A stretch of DNA of 64,000 bases from an uncultured Verrucomicrobiota bacterium (GTDB lineage Bacteria > Verrucomicrobiota > Verrucomicrobiia > Opitutales > Opitutaceae), in NCBI GenBank assembly GCA_903904685.1, contig CAIVDS010000058.1:85302-149301 (forward strand), given 5' to 3'. Below, one piece after another: positions 37,701 to 48,600 of the stretch. Made by a program: the position numbers and the translations under genes. Within the stretch, counting starts at the first letter, position 1, and each line of letters begins with the position of its first letter. The notes beneath the pieces are model-generated. The model had not been told where the DNA came from. It saw nothing but the letters and a program-made list of their open reading frames with translations, and did not search any database.

Positions 37701-40030
37701 AACAATTTCAGGCCTTCGATGCGGCGCTGCCACAGTTCATCCTCGTCCCCGCCCAGTCCCGATTTCTTTGATTTAGGGGTGTCCACGCTGTCGAGCGAGG
37801 GCATGTCCTTTTTGCCTTCGACCTCTGCGAGCAAGTCGTCTGCCGCGCCCGCGCCGCCGCGTGTGAAAGTGAGGAGCAGGGCGCGCGTGGTGGCGCTGGC
37901 GGGCAGGGTGAGCACGGCCCAGGCGCTCGGGTCTTTCAGCGGCACCACTTCCCAGTCGTCTTTCTCCTGAGGCCGCGGCGGGTAGGGCGCGCCGGGGCGC
38001 AATACGCTGACCTGAAACTGCATTTTGTCCTCCTTGGGTGGAGGAGGGAAAACGAGACTGCCAATGGCCACGGGCTTTTTGAAGGCGACCATGATGTGCT
38101 GCTGGCGGTCCGGATTTTTGGTGGATTCAAGCCATGTCAGGCCGAGCGAGTTCTGGCCGGGCGGAGTGTCTTTGAGCCGTAACAGGCGGAGGAAATCGGT
38201 GCGCTGGTCGGCGACGGTCTCGTGAGGCATCCTCGGCGGTCGCGCCGTGGGATAGGCGGGCAACGAGGCGAGCGGATCGACGTCTACGGCGGCGACCGCG
38301 TTGTTGAGCCAGTCGTCAACCGAGCGGATGGCGAAATAGACTTTGTTGTCGCGGGCGGCCATGCCTTGGATGCCGCGTTTGCGGGCTGCGGTGGGCTGCA
38401 ACATCGACACGGTGCGGGTTTCGCGCGTGGCGAGATCGATGCCCCACACCGCCTCGGTGTTTTTCTCCATGCCGGCCTTCGCAAAATTGGCCGCGCCGAT
38501 GGCGTTGAACAATGTCTTCCCGTCGGTCGCGAGCATGCCGACGCCGGTGAAGGCCTCGAAGGACTGGCGACCCCAGACTTTGCGGCCATCGAGATCGGTC
38601 TCGATCAACGACACGCCGCTCTCCGCCACCGGAGAACCCAGAAAAACGCGGTCGCCGGTGACGGCCACCGCCTGCGGGGCGGAGTGATCCGCCAGCCAGC
38701 CGCCGGTGCCGTTGGGACCAGTGAGCCATGCCACCCGATCGGGAAAATAACTGGTGACGTTGGGATAGGCGGTCATCTCGTAGCGCAACTCAAGCGGCGG
38801 ATGTGTGATGGCCTTCCATTGATACTTTCCGGGCGGGACGTAGGCGCCCTTCTCGTCTTTCAAATTCCACGCCAACGCGTTGGCGCCGGCCGATTGGTCG
38901 ATGTTGGCGGCGACGTTTCGCACGCGTACGCCATCCGGGCCGTCGATCACGAGGGTGACTTGGCCGGCATGGGCGAGTGAGTAGGGGATGGTGACGGGAG
39001 GCCCTGTCTGTGTGGACGGGGCGACGATGGCGGTTGGCTGGTCCCCGATGTTGGAGAAGACATGGAAGCCCGAGAGTTTGGCGACGGGACCGTCCTTCGT
39101 TTTGGTAAGACGCAGGCGCAACGCGCGCGTTTTCATCGGCTCGAAGGTCAGCCAGCGCTGTCCGTCGATGAGGGTCTGCACGGGTTTGCGGATGGTTTTC
39201 CACTCCTGTTCGGTGGCGGCGGTGGCGTTGATGCCGGGCGGACCGTCGAAGACCTGGAGGTCGAATTTTTCAAAGTTATCCTGCAGCACGACGCCCTCGA
39301 TGCGGCGCGGTTCGGACCAGGACAGGACAAACCATGACGGCGCGACGTCGGTGATGGGCGCACGGGGGTTGATGCCATTGGCCTTCTTACCCGAGTTAAT
39401 CCATGTGCCGGCTCCGCGCGTGATGTGGCCGGCATCATAGGTGTAGGGCGGGCTCAGATACGGTTCGCTGGTGAATTCCGTATCGGCGTTCGCGACGGCA
39501 AGCGGCGTGTGATTGGCAAGGCGGGGGGTGAGCAGTCGCAGGTAGGGTGATCCTGAGCGAGGGGCGACGGCGGAGACGATCAAGGCCCGCGTGAGCGTGC
39601 CGGGAGGCAGGGGGGCGAACCGAGGTGAAGATTGATTGGGTTGCACGGCAACGGATGTCCAGTCGGCGACGTTGTCCGCGTTGGGAGGGAGAGCGGCGCC
39701 GGGCTTGAGCACCCACAACTCGCCCGTGCCGCCCAGGACGGTGCCGAGGGCTACCGGTTGTTTGAACACCAGCAGATAGCGGATGGTTTCCTCGTCTTTG
39801 CGCGGCACACGAGCGAAGGATGGCCGTGTGTTGCCGGACACTGCCGCATCGAGCCCGAGAACATCCAGCAACGAGGCTTCGTCCACCACCGCCACGCTGT
39901 CACAACTGATAATCCTTGAAGCGGCGAAATCGATGTCCGCTTGCGTGATGGCCCTGGGAAATGGAACGGCCAAGACGGCCGACAGACTCAGGAAGAACAG
40001 GACGCAGGCGACCGGGACGGATAATTTCAT
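34754..40030 (-). CDS. Giant secreted multidomain protein (discoidin-like, FlgD-Ig-like, NHL propeller, CBM9-like)
   Basis: 1758 residues with an N-terminal signal peptide (VACVLFFLSLSAVLA). Order by eye: beta-rich region with F5/8-type (discoidin-like) segments (~190-335), an FlgD-Ig-like domain (~345-415, IPYSLAHAGQVTLVIDGPDG), a propeller-like region (~430-600), a second discoidin-like segment (~860-960), NHL-type propeller blades (~1000-1180, LAVDSRGQVWAVD), an EF-hand-like loop DLNGDGQAQPNE (~1243) and a C-terminal CBM9/DOMON-like domain (~1513-1745, PKLDGQLNDWPF, IGYDDTYLYLAYEIEG). No hydrolase motif seen. It probably binds or displays carbohydrate at the surface. It diverges from the TPR/ExbBD operon across 251 bp. 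Confidence 0.85.
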   Translation of the reverse strand: MKLSVPVACVLFFLSLSAVLAVPFPRAITQADIDFAASRIISCDSVAVVDEASLLDVLGLDAAVSGNTRPSFARVPRKDEETIRYLLVFKQPVALGTVLGGTGELWVLKPGAALPPNADNVADWTSVAVQPNQSSPRFAPLPPGTLTRALIVSAVAPRSGSPYLRLLTPRLANHTPLAVANADTEFTSEPYLSPPYTYDAGHITRGAGTWINSGKKANGINPRAPITDVAPSWFVLSWSEPRRIEGVVLQDNFEKFDLQVFDGPPGINATAATEQEWKTIRKPVQTLIDGQRWLTFEPMKTRALRLRLTKTKDGPVAKLSGFHVFSNIGDQPTAIVAPSTQTGPPVTIPYSLAHAGQVTLVIDGPDGVRVRNVAANIDQSAGANALAWNLKDEKGAYVPPGKYQWKAITHPPLELRYEMTAYPNVTSYFPDRVAWLTGPNGTGGWLADHSAPQAVAVTGDRVFLGSPVAESGVSLIETDLDGRKVWGRQSFEAFTGVGMLATDGKTLFNAIGAANFAKAGMEKNTEAVWGIDLATRETRTVSMLQPTAARKRGIQGMAARDNKVYFAIRSVDDWLNNAVAAVDVDPLASLPAYPTARPPRMPHETVADQRTDFLRLLRLKDTPPGQNSLGLTWLESTKNPDRQQHIMVAFKKPVAIGSLVFPPPPKEDKMQFQVSVLRPGAPYPPRPQEKDDWEVVPLKDPSAWAVLTLPASATTRALLLTFTRGGAGAADDLLAEVEGKKDMPSLDSVDTPKSKKSGLGGDEDELWQRRIEGLKLLSRRFENLFSTATVRVNSGQVSPDGSWDAQRNQPLSTAEPAIYALEWKQPQSMRGLAIKEIDGAVTEVDVFTGPAGVRVDIAATEGWENVATYNQPLRNYYQPDDFHNSRARYMDGYVDFGREVSTRAVRLRVVKQWDTKAHHPSGVRFDQGGETLDLKRCHVYGIAPLKYLGGEKEVDPLVTERLEVLDATSGKIVKDVPLPKAGGNIGRAARGNILAFNPAGDLFAISNEQLVRVDLEGGNHTVLAGDLVLPTALACDASGNLYVFDAAKDRKNIRVYAPDGKFIRVIGEPGGYQIGPWNQNRMEEVSALAVDSRGQVWAVDKHYWPKRISLWSKEGTFLKEFLGPTEYGGAGALDPADPSRLFYGPLEFQLDWTTGKTRLKNLTSLGGSEVGDRPVRVNNRLYLTNVRPNGGGSESCGLVYLYENNRVRIVAAIGLASQCKQLLDPSLVKAFGGKVLTDYICAWSDLNGDGQAQPNEVQLWPKPVEKRPAVLFDSQLGAQIGSIGFRIKEWLPNGVPVYERVDSPKIWDGQTLRLDNGNYYHVEDGTHDDNIAVQRPDGSLLWTYRTEGAGVHALTRSRPIYAGQIVCELGLAGHTMAHAGDLGEFMVFNTNTGLFNIMTSDGLFAGQIFSDIRDRLARPWSSPDITRGKSIDGCTLGQEHFNGCFVRTADNRYYAVAGHNHASVVQIIGMDRFKRFGGEITVRPDDLKATQDWERASEIQKVYARAPVIDAYRMPAPPKLDGQLNDWPFVSAEIDAKARFRIGYDDTYLYLAYEIEGRGPLKNQGQQWDQLFKSGAAVDLQIATDPNAASDRRAPVSGDQRLILTFMGDEPTAVLYQAVVPGTPLDKTWQVVSPVGSATFDRVVKLAKPRLFAGGDSERYVVEAAIPLSELGLKITPGLRLKMDWGMLESGPDGTEVLQREYWANKFTFITADAPSEAELHPNLWGHIRFHAETANAHLDPTIAKPDDTLNDVLNDLK

Positions 40031-40281
40031 CTGAAAACGAAACGGGATAATTTTTGAGGGAGGAGTAACTCTGAGGACGTTGGGGGCGTCAGTTTGCTAC
40101 ATCAATCAAGCGGGACGGAGCGGAATGTTTCTATTGAATGACGCTCGGGTAAATCTCCAGCCTCTTTTCGTATTGCTCCTGTCGCCCTACTTTCTTCACG
40201 CTCTCCATTTCACCCCATTTCTTGTCACGCCTCGGTCTTCCCAGTCACAACGCCGAAGATCGACGATAATTTTTTAGGCCG

Positions 40282-42567
40282 ATGTTTTTGAATAACTTCC
40301 CTCACGTTTCATTTCCTTCACTGACGGCCAGCAACCGCAACCATCTTTCCAGAGTTCTGCTCATCGGAGCCTGTATCTTGGCTCTGTGTTTCGCTTCAGT
40401 GGGCGCGCAAACCCCGCCTGCCGGCGGGAGTGCCGCCTCTCTGGTGGATGATAAAAAGGCCCGTGCCCTGCTTGACGCGGGCGACGCGCGTTTCGAGGCC
40501 GGTGAACTTCCCGCCGCGATGGATCTCTATAAATCCGTGCTCGACCGATATCCAACGTCCCGCTGGCGGTTTCTCGCCCATTTGAAAATGGGCAAGCAGT
40601 TGCTCAAGGAGAAGAAGTTCGACCTCGCGCTGGATGAATTTCGCCGCGTGTCCATCGAGGAAAACGAGGACGCCAACCAGGTGGGCGACGCGAGTCTCCA
40701 GATCGGTGTTTGCTACTTCGAGATGGGTAAGTTCGAGGAGGCGTTCGGGGAACTGCGCAAGGTGATCAAGGTCCATCCAGGCACATCTTACTCAAACGAC
40801 GCCTATTATTATATCGGCCAGGCGCATTTTAAACTCGGGCGCTTCGGCAACGCCATCGACGCCTTCAAAAACGTCGGCACTTCCATCGATCCAACCCTGC
40901 CGGATGCGGCCAAATTTGAAGCCGGCAAGCGGCTTTTCATCAAAATTGAAGACCGTGATCTTTCCGCCCAGGCGGGCGAGGTCGGTGTCCCCGCCACCAT
41001 CACCACCAGTTCCGGCGACAAGGAAACCATCACCTGCTACCCCGTCGTTCAGGGGGCTCCCATTCTGATGGGCAGTTTGCGTACCCAGCTTGGCGAGGCC
41101 GTGCCAGGCGATGGGGTCTTGCAGCTTGTCGGCACCGACAAGATCAAGGTCACCATCGTCGACAAGCAAACCGCCAGCGGGCAGCTCGACGTCGTTCGCT
41201 CGAAGGAACTCCAAGTCGTGGGCAACGCCCGCGTGAAGTTCGTGGACGGCGCCTTTGCCGAACAGGTCGGCGCGGTTGTGCTCGACAAGCCGGCATTTCT
41301 CTTTGTCCAGGACTCCGATCGCGATATATCGGGGAAAGCCGATGAAATCGAAGTCGTCATCCGCACCAAGCGGCCTTCCGAAGAGCAGCCCGTCCCTGCG
41401 AACTCCGGCGGTCCCGTTGGAGCTCAGGCTGTGATTGACACTGCCGAGAAGGCCGCGCCGGTCTTCAAGGTGATTGATGAGAAAAAAATCAGACTCACCG
41501 AAAAACCTGCCGAGGGCGCGGCGATCGGGGCACCGGTCCACACCGGGATATTTGTCGGAGTAATTTCCGTTTCACGCACAAACGGCAAGCCACAGCCCGA
41601 TGCCGTCATCGCAGACGTCGGAGATATCCTCGAAATTGAATACATCGACGCCGTCAGCCTCGAAGAAAAGCCTGTTGCCCGCACGGCCACCGCCAAGGTT
41701 ATCGAAGGCAACCTCAATCCTCTTCAAGTTGCCAACACTCAGATATCCGACGAAGAGCTGAAGTTCAAAACCGCGCTTAAGACCAGCGACGCCCTCAAGA
41801 ATATCGGCAACATCTACAAGGATCTCGGCCTCACAAAGCAGGCGACCGACAAATACAAGCAGGCTCTCGCCGAAACCGAGCAGGTCGCCAAAAACTATGG
41901 CGCGCTTAACCAGCGCCTGCTGGAGCAGACCTACGTGCAGATGTGGAAGATTTACTACGCGATGGACGATCTCGGTCATGCGGCGCAGATGTGCCTTGAG
42001 CTGCAGCGCCGGTTTCCGGACAGTCCTTTTGTGGACGAGGCGCTGCTCCTGATGGGACAGGTGAGCCAAAAGCTGGGTAAGTATCAGGAGGCTATCGGCG
42101 TCTACCGGCGCTTGGCCGCGCTTAAAAACTCCCCGCTTGCACCCGCCGCCCAATATGCCGTCGGCGAGTCCTTCGAGCAGCTGGGCACCTCGTTGAAAAA
42201 CAAAATTTATTATGATGAGGCGTTCCTCGCCTTCAAGGCGTGCTTCGAGAAGTTCCCCAATTCAAACCAGGCTGGCGACGCGCTTTCCAAGATGGCCGAG
42301 TATTATTACAGCAAGGAGGATTTCACCCGTGCAATCGACATTTACGAGGAGGCGCTTGCCCAATACCAAGATAGCAAATTTATCGACGTCGTCCTTTATA
42401 ACTACGGGCGTTCCCTGGTGAAGATGAAGAAATTCGACGAGGCGCAGGAGAAGTTCAATCAGCTCATCTCGACGTATCCCAACAGCAAGATGGTCGGCAA
42501 CGCCCAGAAGATCGTCGAAGCCATTCAGAAACGCCAGGCCCGGACGGGCGGGGCGGGAGAAAACTGA
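40282..42567 (+). CDS. Secreted TPR protein with two Ig-like repeats
   Basis: 761 residues. Signal peptide ends near residue 42 (LLIGACILALCFASVGAQ). TPRs fill about 55-205 and 490-745 (for example YYIGQAHFKLGRFGNAIDAF). Between them are two copies of an Ig-like repeat, at about 222-300 and 335-435, shared with the next gene: EDRDLSAQAGE...TTSSGD, and VQDSDRDISGKADEIEVVI, closing with HTGIFVGVISV. Periplasmic scaffold is the likely role. First gene of a seven-gene cluster; the AT-rich 251 bp upstream must contain its promoter. Confidence 0.88.
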   Translation: MFLNNFPHVSFPSLTASNRNHLSRVLLIGACILALCFASVGAQTPPAGGSAASLVDDKKARALLDAGDARFEAGELPAAMDLYKSVLDRYPTSRWRFLAHLKMGKQLLKEKKFDLALDEFRRVSIEENEDANQVGDASLQIGVCYFEMGKFEEAFGELRKVIKVHPGTSYSNDAYYYIGQAHFKLGRFGNAIDAFKNVGTSIDPTLPDAAKFEAGKRLFIKIEDRDLSAQAGEVGVPATITTSSGDKETITCYPVVQGAPILMGSLRTQLGEAVPGDGVLQLVGTDKIKVTIVDKQTASGQLDVVRSKELQVVGNARVKFVDGAFAEQVGAVVLDKPAFLFVQDSDRDISGKADEIEVVIRTKRPSEEQPVPANSGGPVGAQAVIDTAEKAAPVFKVIDEKKIRLTEKPAEGAAIGAPVHTGIFVGVISVSRTNGKPQPDAVIADVGDILEIEYIDAVSLEEKPVARTATAKVIEGNLNPLQVANTQISDEELKFKTALKTSDALKNIGNIYKDLGLTKQATDKYKQALAETEQVAKNYGALNQRLLEQTYVQMWKIYYAMDDLGHAAQMCLELQRRFPDSPFVDEALLLMGQVSQKLGKYQEAIGVYRRLAALKNSPLAPAAQYAVGESFEQLGTSLKNKIYYDEAFLAFKACFEKFPNSNQAGDALSKMAEYYYSKEDFTRAIDIYEEALAQYQDSKFIDVVLYNYGRSLVKMKKFDEAQEKFNQLISTYPNSKMVGNAQKIVEAIQKRQARTGGAGEN

Positions 42568-42637
42568 TCCGCCGCTCATCGCTCTTAAACCGCATCGTCT
42601 CGTCTGCCACGTTCGCCCTTTTTATCATCTCGTCATC

Positions 42638-45600
42638 GTGAAATTTCGTTCCGTTTTTTCCCTAACCGCCCTGATCGCATTCATACCCGTGGTAGCCCAC
42701 TCTGCCGCTGCCGCGACAGCCGTTGAGGATGCGCGCGCCCTTGTTCAGGCCGGCAAGCCCGGCGACGCCATCGCTCGGCTGGAAGTCGCCCTGCGCGCCG
42801 GCGGCGCCGACAAGTCGGGGATCGCCCTCGAACTGGTGCGCACGCAGATCGCCGCCGGCCGGCTCATCTCCGCCCAGCAGACCGCCGAAAATTTTCTTCG
42901 CGACGCCCCGGTCGATCCGCAACGCAACGCCTTGGCTCTGCTCAACGCCCGTCTCCGCGAGGCCGCCGGCAGCCCCGCCGATGCGTTTTCGCTTTACCGC
43001 GTGCTTGCCGAGCAGACGCCGGCCATATCAGAGCGTGCCGATGCCCTCGCCGCCGCCGTCCGGATCGCGGGCCAGTTGAACAACGCCGGCATGGTCGAAC
43101 GCTCTCTCGCCGAGTTCACGGAGTCCTTCCCTCAAGATCCGCGCACGAGCGGATTTCTGCTCCGTCTCTATCGGGTGCGTGTGGGGCAGGGTGATCAACG
43201 CGGGGCCGCCGATGCGGTACATCGTTTCAAGGCCGCTTTCCCGAATGACCCCGCAGGCGCGGCGCTTTCCGAGGCCTATCACCTCGCGCAAGCCGGTGAC
43301 GCCAAGGCCGCGGTCAGCGCCTTCCAAGCCGAGCGCAAGCTGCCTACCTTCACGCTGACGGCTCCGATCGTCGCTACGGTCCTCGATGCGATGCGGCGCG
43401 ACCCGGCGGGTTACGCGCTCATCGAGCCGCTTGCGACCGAGTTCGCCACGCTCACCGGCGATCCACAATTTCAAGTCCTGGCGGTCGAGTGGCTTCCCGC
43501 TCTCAATCTCGCCGACCAGGCGGCCACGCTAGGCAACGTCCTTTTGCCCGCACTTTCCGGTTCCGCCTGGGCTCCGCGCCTGCGTCTCGCTTTGGCCAAC
43601 GCGCAATGGCTCGCCACGAAGAAAGCCGCCGGGGTTGAAAAGCTGCTGGTGACGGTCCTGACCGAAAATCCAGCCAGCGATACCGCCTGGAATCTCTATC
43701 GCGAGGTCACCGCCGGGGCGAACCGCGCGGATGCCTATCCAACGCTTCTTGCGCAGACCCTCGCGGTGCTGCCCTCCCAGAAAAATCTCAGCCTTCGTTT
43801 CGCCGCCCAGGGGCAGATTCGCTACCGTCTTGCCCAGCTCGCTTGGGACCAACACGACGCATCCGCGACCGCGAAGCACGCCAAGGCCTTTTTGGAAGCC
43901 GACGGGCTTTCCGTTTACGGCCCCGAAGTCATAAAACTTTTTTCCGATGTGTGTTTCGACGGTATGAGGGACGCCCCTGCCGCAGGGTTTGACGCGAAAT
44001 TCGCCATTCTGCTGCCGGCGCTCGAAACCTATCTGGTGCGCACCATCGCGTGGGGTCCGGCCTTGGACGCGATCGACACCCAGCTAAAGCCCCGTCTCGC
44101 GCCGAAGTCGTTCGCCTCCCAAGCGAGGCAGTTGAACGAGATGCTGGCGCGAGTGAGTCAAAATACCCTTGTGAAGTCTTCGCTTTCGCAGTTCCAGCGT
44201 TTCAATGCCGCGGCCGATTGGCCGAAGGCGGCCGCCGCCGGCGAGATACTCCTGCCAAAACTGCTTGCCGTCGGCAATACGCTCGGTTTTGAAGGCGGTA
44301 CGGATATCATCGACGCCATTTTCCGCGCCCGCCAGTGGGACAGGGTCGTTGCCGCCACCCGGCTTTACCTTGCAAAATATCCCGGTGCGACGGGTCCGCT
44401 CAATACCCTCGCCATCGCTGCACGACAGCTCGGCTCTCCCGACAACCGCGAGGTGCCAGCGCTGATTGCCAATGCCATCGCCCAAGCTGGCGGCAGCTCT
44501 TGGCCGCACGACAGCCTGGCTATGAACGGGTCCTTGTTTGCGATCGCCGAGCAGAACCGACTGCCTTCCGAGATGGTTGCGCAGTTCAAGCTCCTGGCTA
44601 CCGCGTATCCGGGCTTCTGTGACGCTTGGGACTATCAGCGACGCATCGGCGAGACGCAGGCCGCCGCAGGCGATCTTGAGCAGGCGAAACAAACCCTTTT
44701 GGCCGCCGCCAAGGCCGCGCAATCGACCGGCATGGATCCGCGGGTCCTGCACGTTATCGCCCTCCTGTTTCCGGATTCCGCCGGCTGGCCGGAGCCCTTG
44801 CTCGACGCCTATCTGGCGCGTCCGACGCGCGGCCCGCAGCAGGGTGGCATTCAATTGCTTCGCGCCCGCCTGCTTGTCACCGCCAAAAAAGATCCCGCCG
44901 CCGCACTTCAAGCCGTCAAGGCCGCCGCCGCGCGCCCGGTCGACCTGCTTTGGAACGCCGGAAGCGTTCCTTCGCAATGGGTGGATGCGTTCGTTCAGCC
45001 CATCGCCAGCGCTCCGGTTTCCAGCGTGACGTCCGAGCAGGTTGCCCAGCTCTCCGACTTCGTCACCGTTTTCGGTCCGCAGTTGTCATGGACGGCCACC
45101 CTCATGCTTCGCCAAGCGCAAACCGGACGGAACCTTGAGTTCTCCGAAAGCTTGAACATCCTGACCGCCCTTCAAAGTTCCAGGGACGGCATCGCCCTCG
45201 CGACAGTCTATCTGCCCTTGGCGCAACAGCTCGTCACCCTCGAAAAGCCCGAACTTGCCGGCCTTGTCCTCCGTGCGGCTGTGAATCGCTTCACCGATGT
45301 GGATGCGAAGTTGCGCTCCCAGGCATCCCAGTCGCTTTTCAGCCTTAGCAGCAAGAGCGGCTTTCGCGCGGTGGAGATCGACGAAAAGCTTGAATGGGCT
45401 CCCTTGCTCCGGGCCGCCACGAGTTTCCGCAACGGCGATCCCGTGGTCGCGTGGCAATTGTTCCAAGCCAACGATGCGTTGTTCGACAAGTACGAGGATA
45501 AGCTGCCCGTGGATTTCCTGCGCTGGGTGTCCGAGCGCCTTTTGCAGCGCGATGACGATCCCTCTCGCGAACGGGCCGAGAAGATTCTCCGCCGCTGGAT

Positions 45601-48600
45601 CATTGCCAACGAAAATTCGACCGCCATGCCCGCCGCCGAAAAAGCCGCGACGCAGCTTCAGCTGGCCGACGTTTACTTCAAGACCCTTCGCTACGATCTT
45701 GCACGTTCCGAGTGTCTTTCGCTGGCCAACCGGTTCCCGGACACGCCGCAGGCCACGGAGGCGCAGTTCCGCATCGGCGAATGTTATCTGAACCAGAAGA
45801 TGTATGTGGACGCATCCAAGGTCTTCGATGGCCTGGCCAAGTCGAAGAACAAACAGGAGGCCAGCCGCGGGGAGTTTTTTCTCGGTGTGCTTGCCCAGCA
45901 GCGCGGTGACACCGAGGATGCAAAAGCGCGTTTCCGCAATGTCATGGATCTCGCGCCGTCGAACGAGGTGGCCGACGCCATTCTCTACCGCCTCTCCGAG
46001 CTTTACGGTCAGGAAAACCGCTTCAGCGACGAACTCACGCTCCTGCGCAGCATCGGACTCATCGGCAGCAGCGCGAAGCAATGGCATACGCCCGGCCAGC
46101 CGCTCAACATCGTCATTCAAGACTCCGATCTTGGCGTGAGCCGCGGCCAGAGCTACGTGCCCGTCGTGGTGACGACTTCCAGTGGTGATCGTGAAGTCGT
46201 GCATCTTGAGTCGGGGTCGGCCGGGAAGGGCTTTTTCCGTGCTGAGCTTCCCACCCAGCTGGGCGCCCCGAAGCCGGGCGACCACATCCTTCAGGTCAAC
46301 GGCACCGATGTCATCACCTACGACTATCCCGACGACTTCAAAAAACAGTTCACCAACATAGCCCCTCCGCGTTCCAATATCCGCCTCGCATCCGACGCCG
46401 AGTTCAGAATGTCCGCCACTGAAATCAAGGACGAGGAGGAGATTACCTTCGAGGAGCGCCTGCGCGAGCAACGCCGGATCGCCGGCAAGCAGCCCGGCTT
46501 TGAGTTCCGCCAGGAATTCCGCAAAGGCGACGACCTCAAGCCCGGCAACAACATCTATCTCCAGGTCAAGGATGCCGACCGTTGCATCAGCAGCGGCCTT
46601 GATACGGTGAAGCTGCTTGTGACGGCCGCCAGCGGCGACCGGGTCACCGCCACGCTGACGGAAACCGCTCCGTTCTCCGGTGTCTTCCGGGGCACGGTCA
46701 AGACCGTGGAAATTCCCGCCAACATTTTTGCCAGCGATTACTCCAGTGGAAACGAGGCGGTGCGCGCAATCGACAACAACCGCAAGACCTCATGGGAGGG
46801 CCTCAACGACGGTCGAGCGCCGAAGTTCATCGTGCTGGATCTCAAGCAACCGGTGAAGCTCGGCGGTCTGAAGTGGGGCAACGATGGGTTCCGCAAGGAC
46901 AAGGTTCCTCTTGAATACGGCGTGCAGGTATCCAACGACCAGATGAATTGGACCACGGTTGCCGCAACGGCGGATTTCACCAGGTCGACGAAGTCGTTGG
47001 CCGGTCGCATCACCACCACCGCGGAGGGCAACCTGATCAACGCGACGGTGGATCTCACGGGCGCCGAAGGCCGCTATGTGCGGATGCTGATCGAGAAATT
47101 CAGCGGCAGCGCCCCGCGCATCGCCGAAATCCAACTGAGCGACGCCTCCGGGGCCGTGCTTATTCCCGCGCCTGCTCGGGCCGATGCCGAGGCGGTTTCC
47201 GCCGAAGGCCTGCGACTCACGCCCAGCGACCGCATTACAGCGGTTTACGACGACGAGACGAACATCTCCTCCCCGGGCCACACGCGCAGTCTCACCCAGC
47301 AGATACAGGCGACTTATTACAACGGCAGGATCGATTTCATCGCCTACGAATTCAAGGCCGTGGAGGGTCAGAACGAGCCCATTCAATTTGTGAAGCAGGT
47401 TCGCCGCGTCGAACCTGGCCAGCGCGTCATCGTGCGGATCGTCGACTACGACTGCGATGTCAGCGACAAGTGCGACAAGGTGAAATTCAGCCTTCGCACT
47501 CCCGATGGCAAGGAGACGGTCATGGAGGTGATCGAGACCGGGCCGTTCACCGGCGTGTTCACCAAGGAGATCGACATCTGGTCCGCCGGACATCCCAAAG
47601 GCGTCAAACTCGAGGCTGGCACCACCTTGGAAGCCAGCTATCTCGACGAGCAAAACACCGATCCCGGCGCGCCGATCCGTCGCATGGCGTATCTTGACCT
47701 TGCCGTTCCCAGCGAGGCGAAAGTCGCGTTTGTGCCTTCGACCGTCAAGGTGAACAAAGACGGCAAGGCGTCGTTTCAATTCACACCTGCGCCCGCTGCC
47801 GCCGCGCCCGCCATCAAGCCTGTCGCCTTCGAGCCCCCGCTCACGTTCGAGATCATTGATCCGGCGTCCGCGAAGGACTCCTTCAGTGAAGTCACGGCGG
47901 TCCTCACCACGACCGGCGGTAGCCGCGTCGAAGTCATCTGCCCGCTCTCGACCTTCCCCGACGGCAGGGCCCGCGATGGGAGAAAACCGGACGAAGCGCT
48001 GGAACGAGGCCGCTTTGTCGGCCAGATTTTCATGACCCTGGGGGACAAGGATTCTCCGGCCACCAGCGTGCTTGAGCTGGGCGACACCCGCACCCTCGTG
48101 CCGCGCCGCAACCCAGTCGCGTGGCAGGACCAGAAACTCGCGAATATCGTTCCTGTGCTAAACCTCAACGGTCAGGATATCATCACGGTGAGTTACTCGG
48201 CTGCCGGGAAAACAGTCACGGACCAGGCCCGCCTTGCCGTTAAGCCCACTATCGAGTTTACCGACGGCAGCTACGAAAAACCGGTTACAAGCCTCTACCT
48301 CGGCGACAAGGTGTATGTCTCGGTCAAAGATCTCACCGCCGACGCCACGTCCGGCCCCGATAGTGTTGAGGTGCTTCTTACCACTCCCCGTGGGGAAAAA
48401 TTCGTCGCGACGCTTCTGGAAACCCTGAATCACAGCGGCGAATTCACCGGCAGCTTCCCGCTCGTTCCCAACGCCAATCCCGTGCCCGGCGACCAGAAGA
48501 TGGAAGCCTGGTTCGGAGACGTTGTCACGCTGAGCTACATCAGCAAAGCCAATGCGAACGCCAAGTTCGAGCGGACGATCAACGTCGCCCGAGGCACTGA

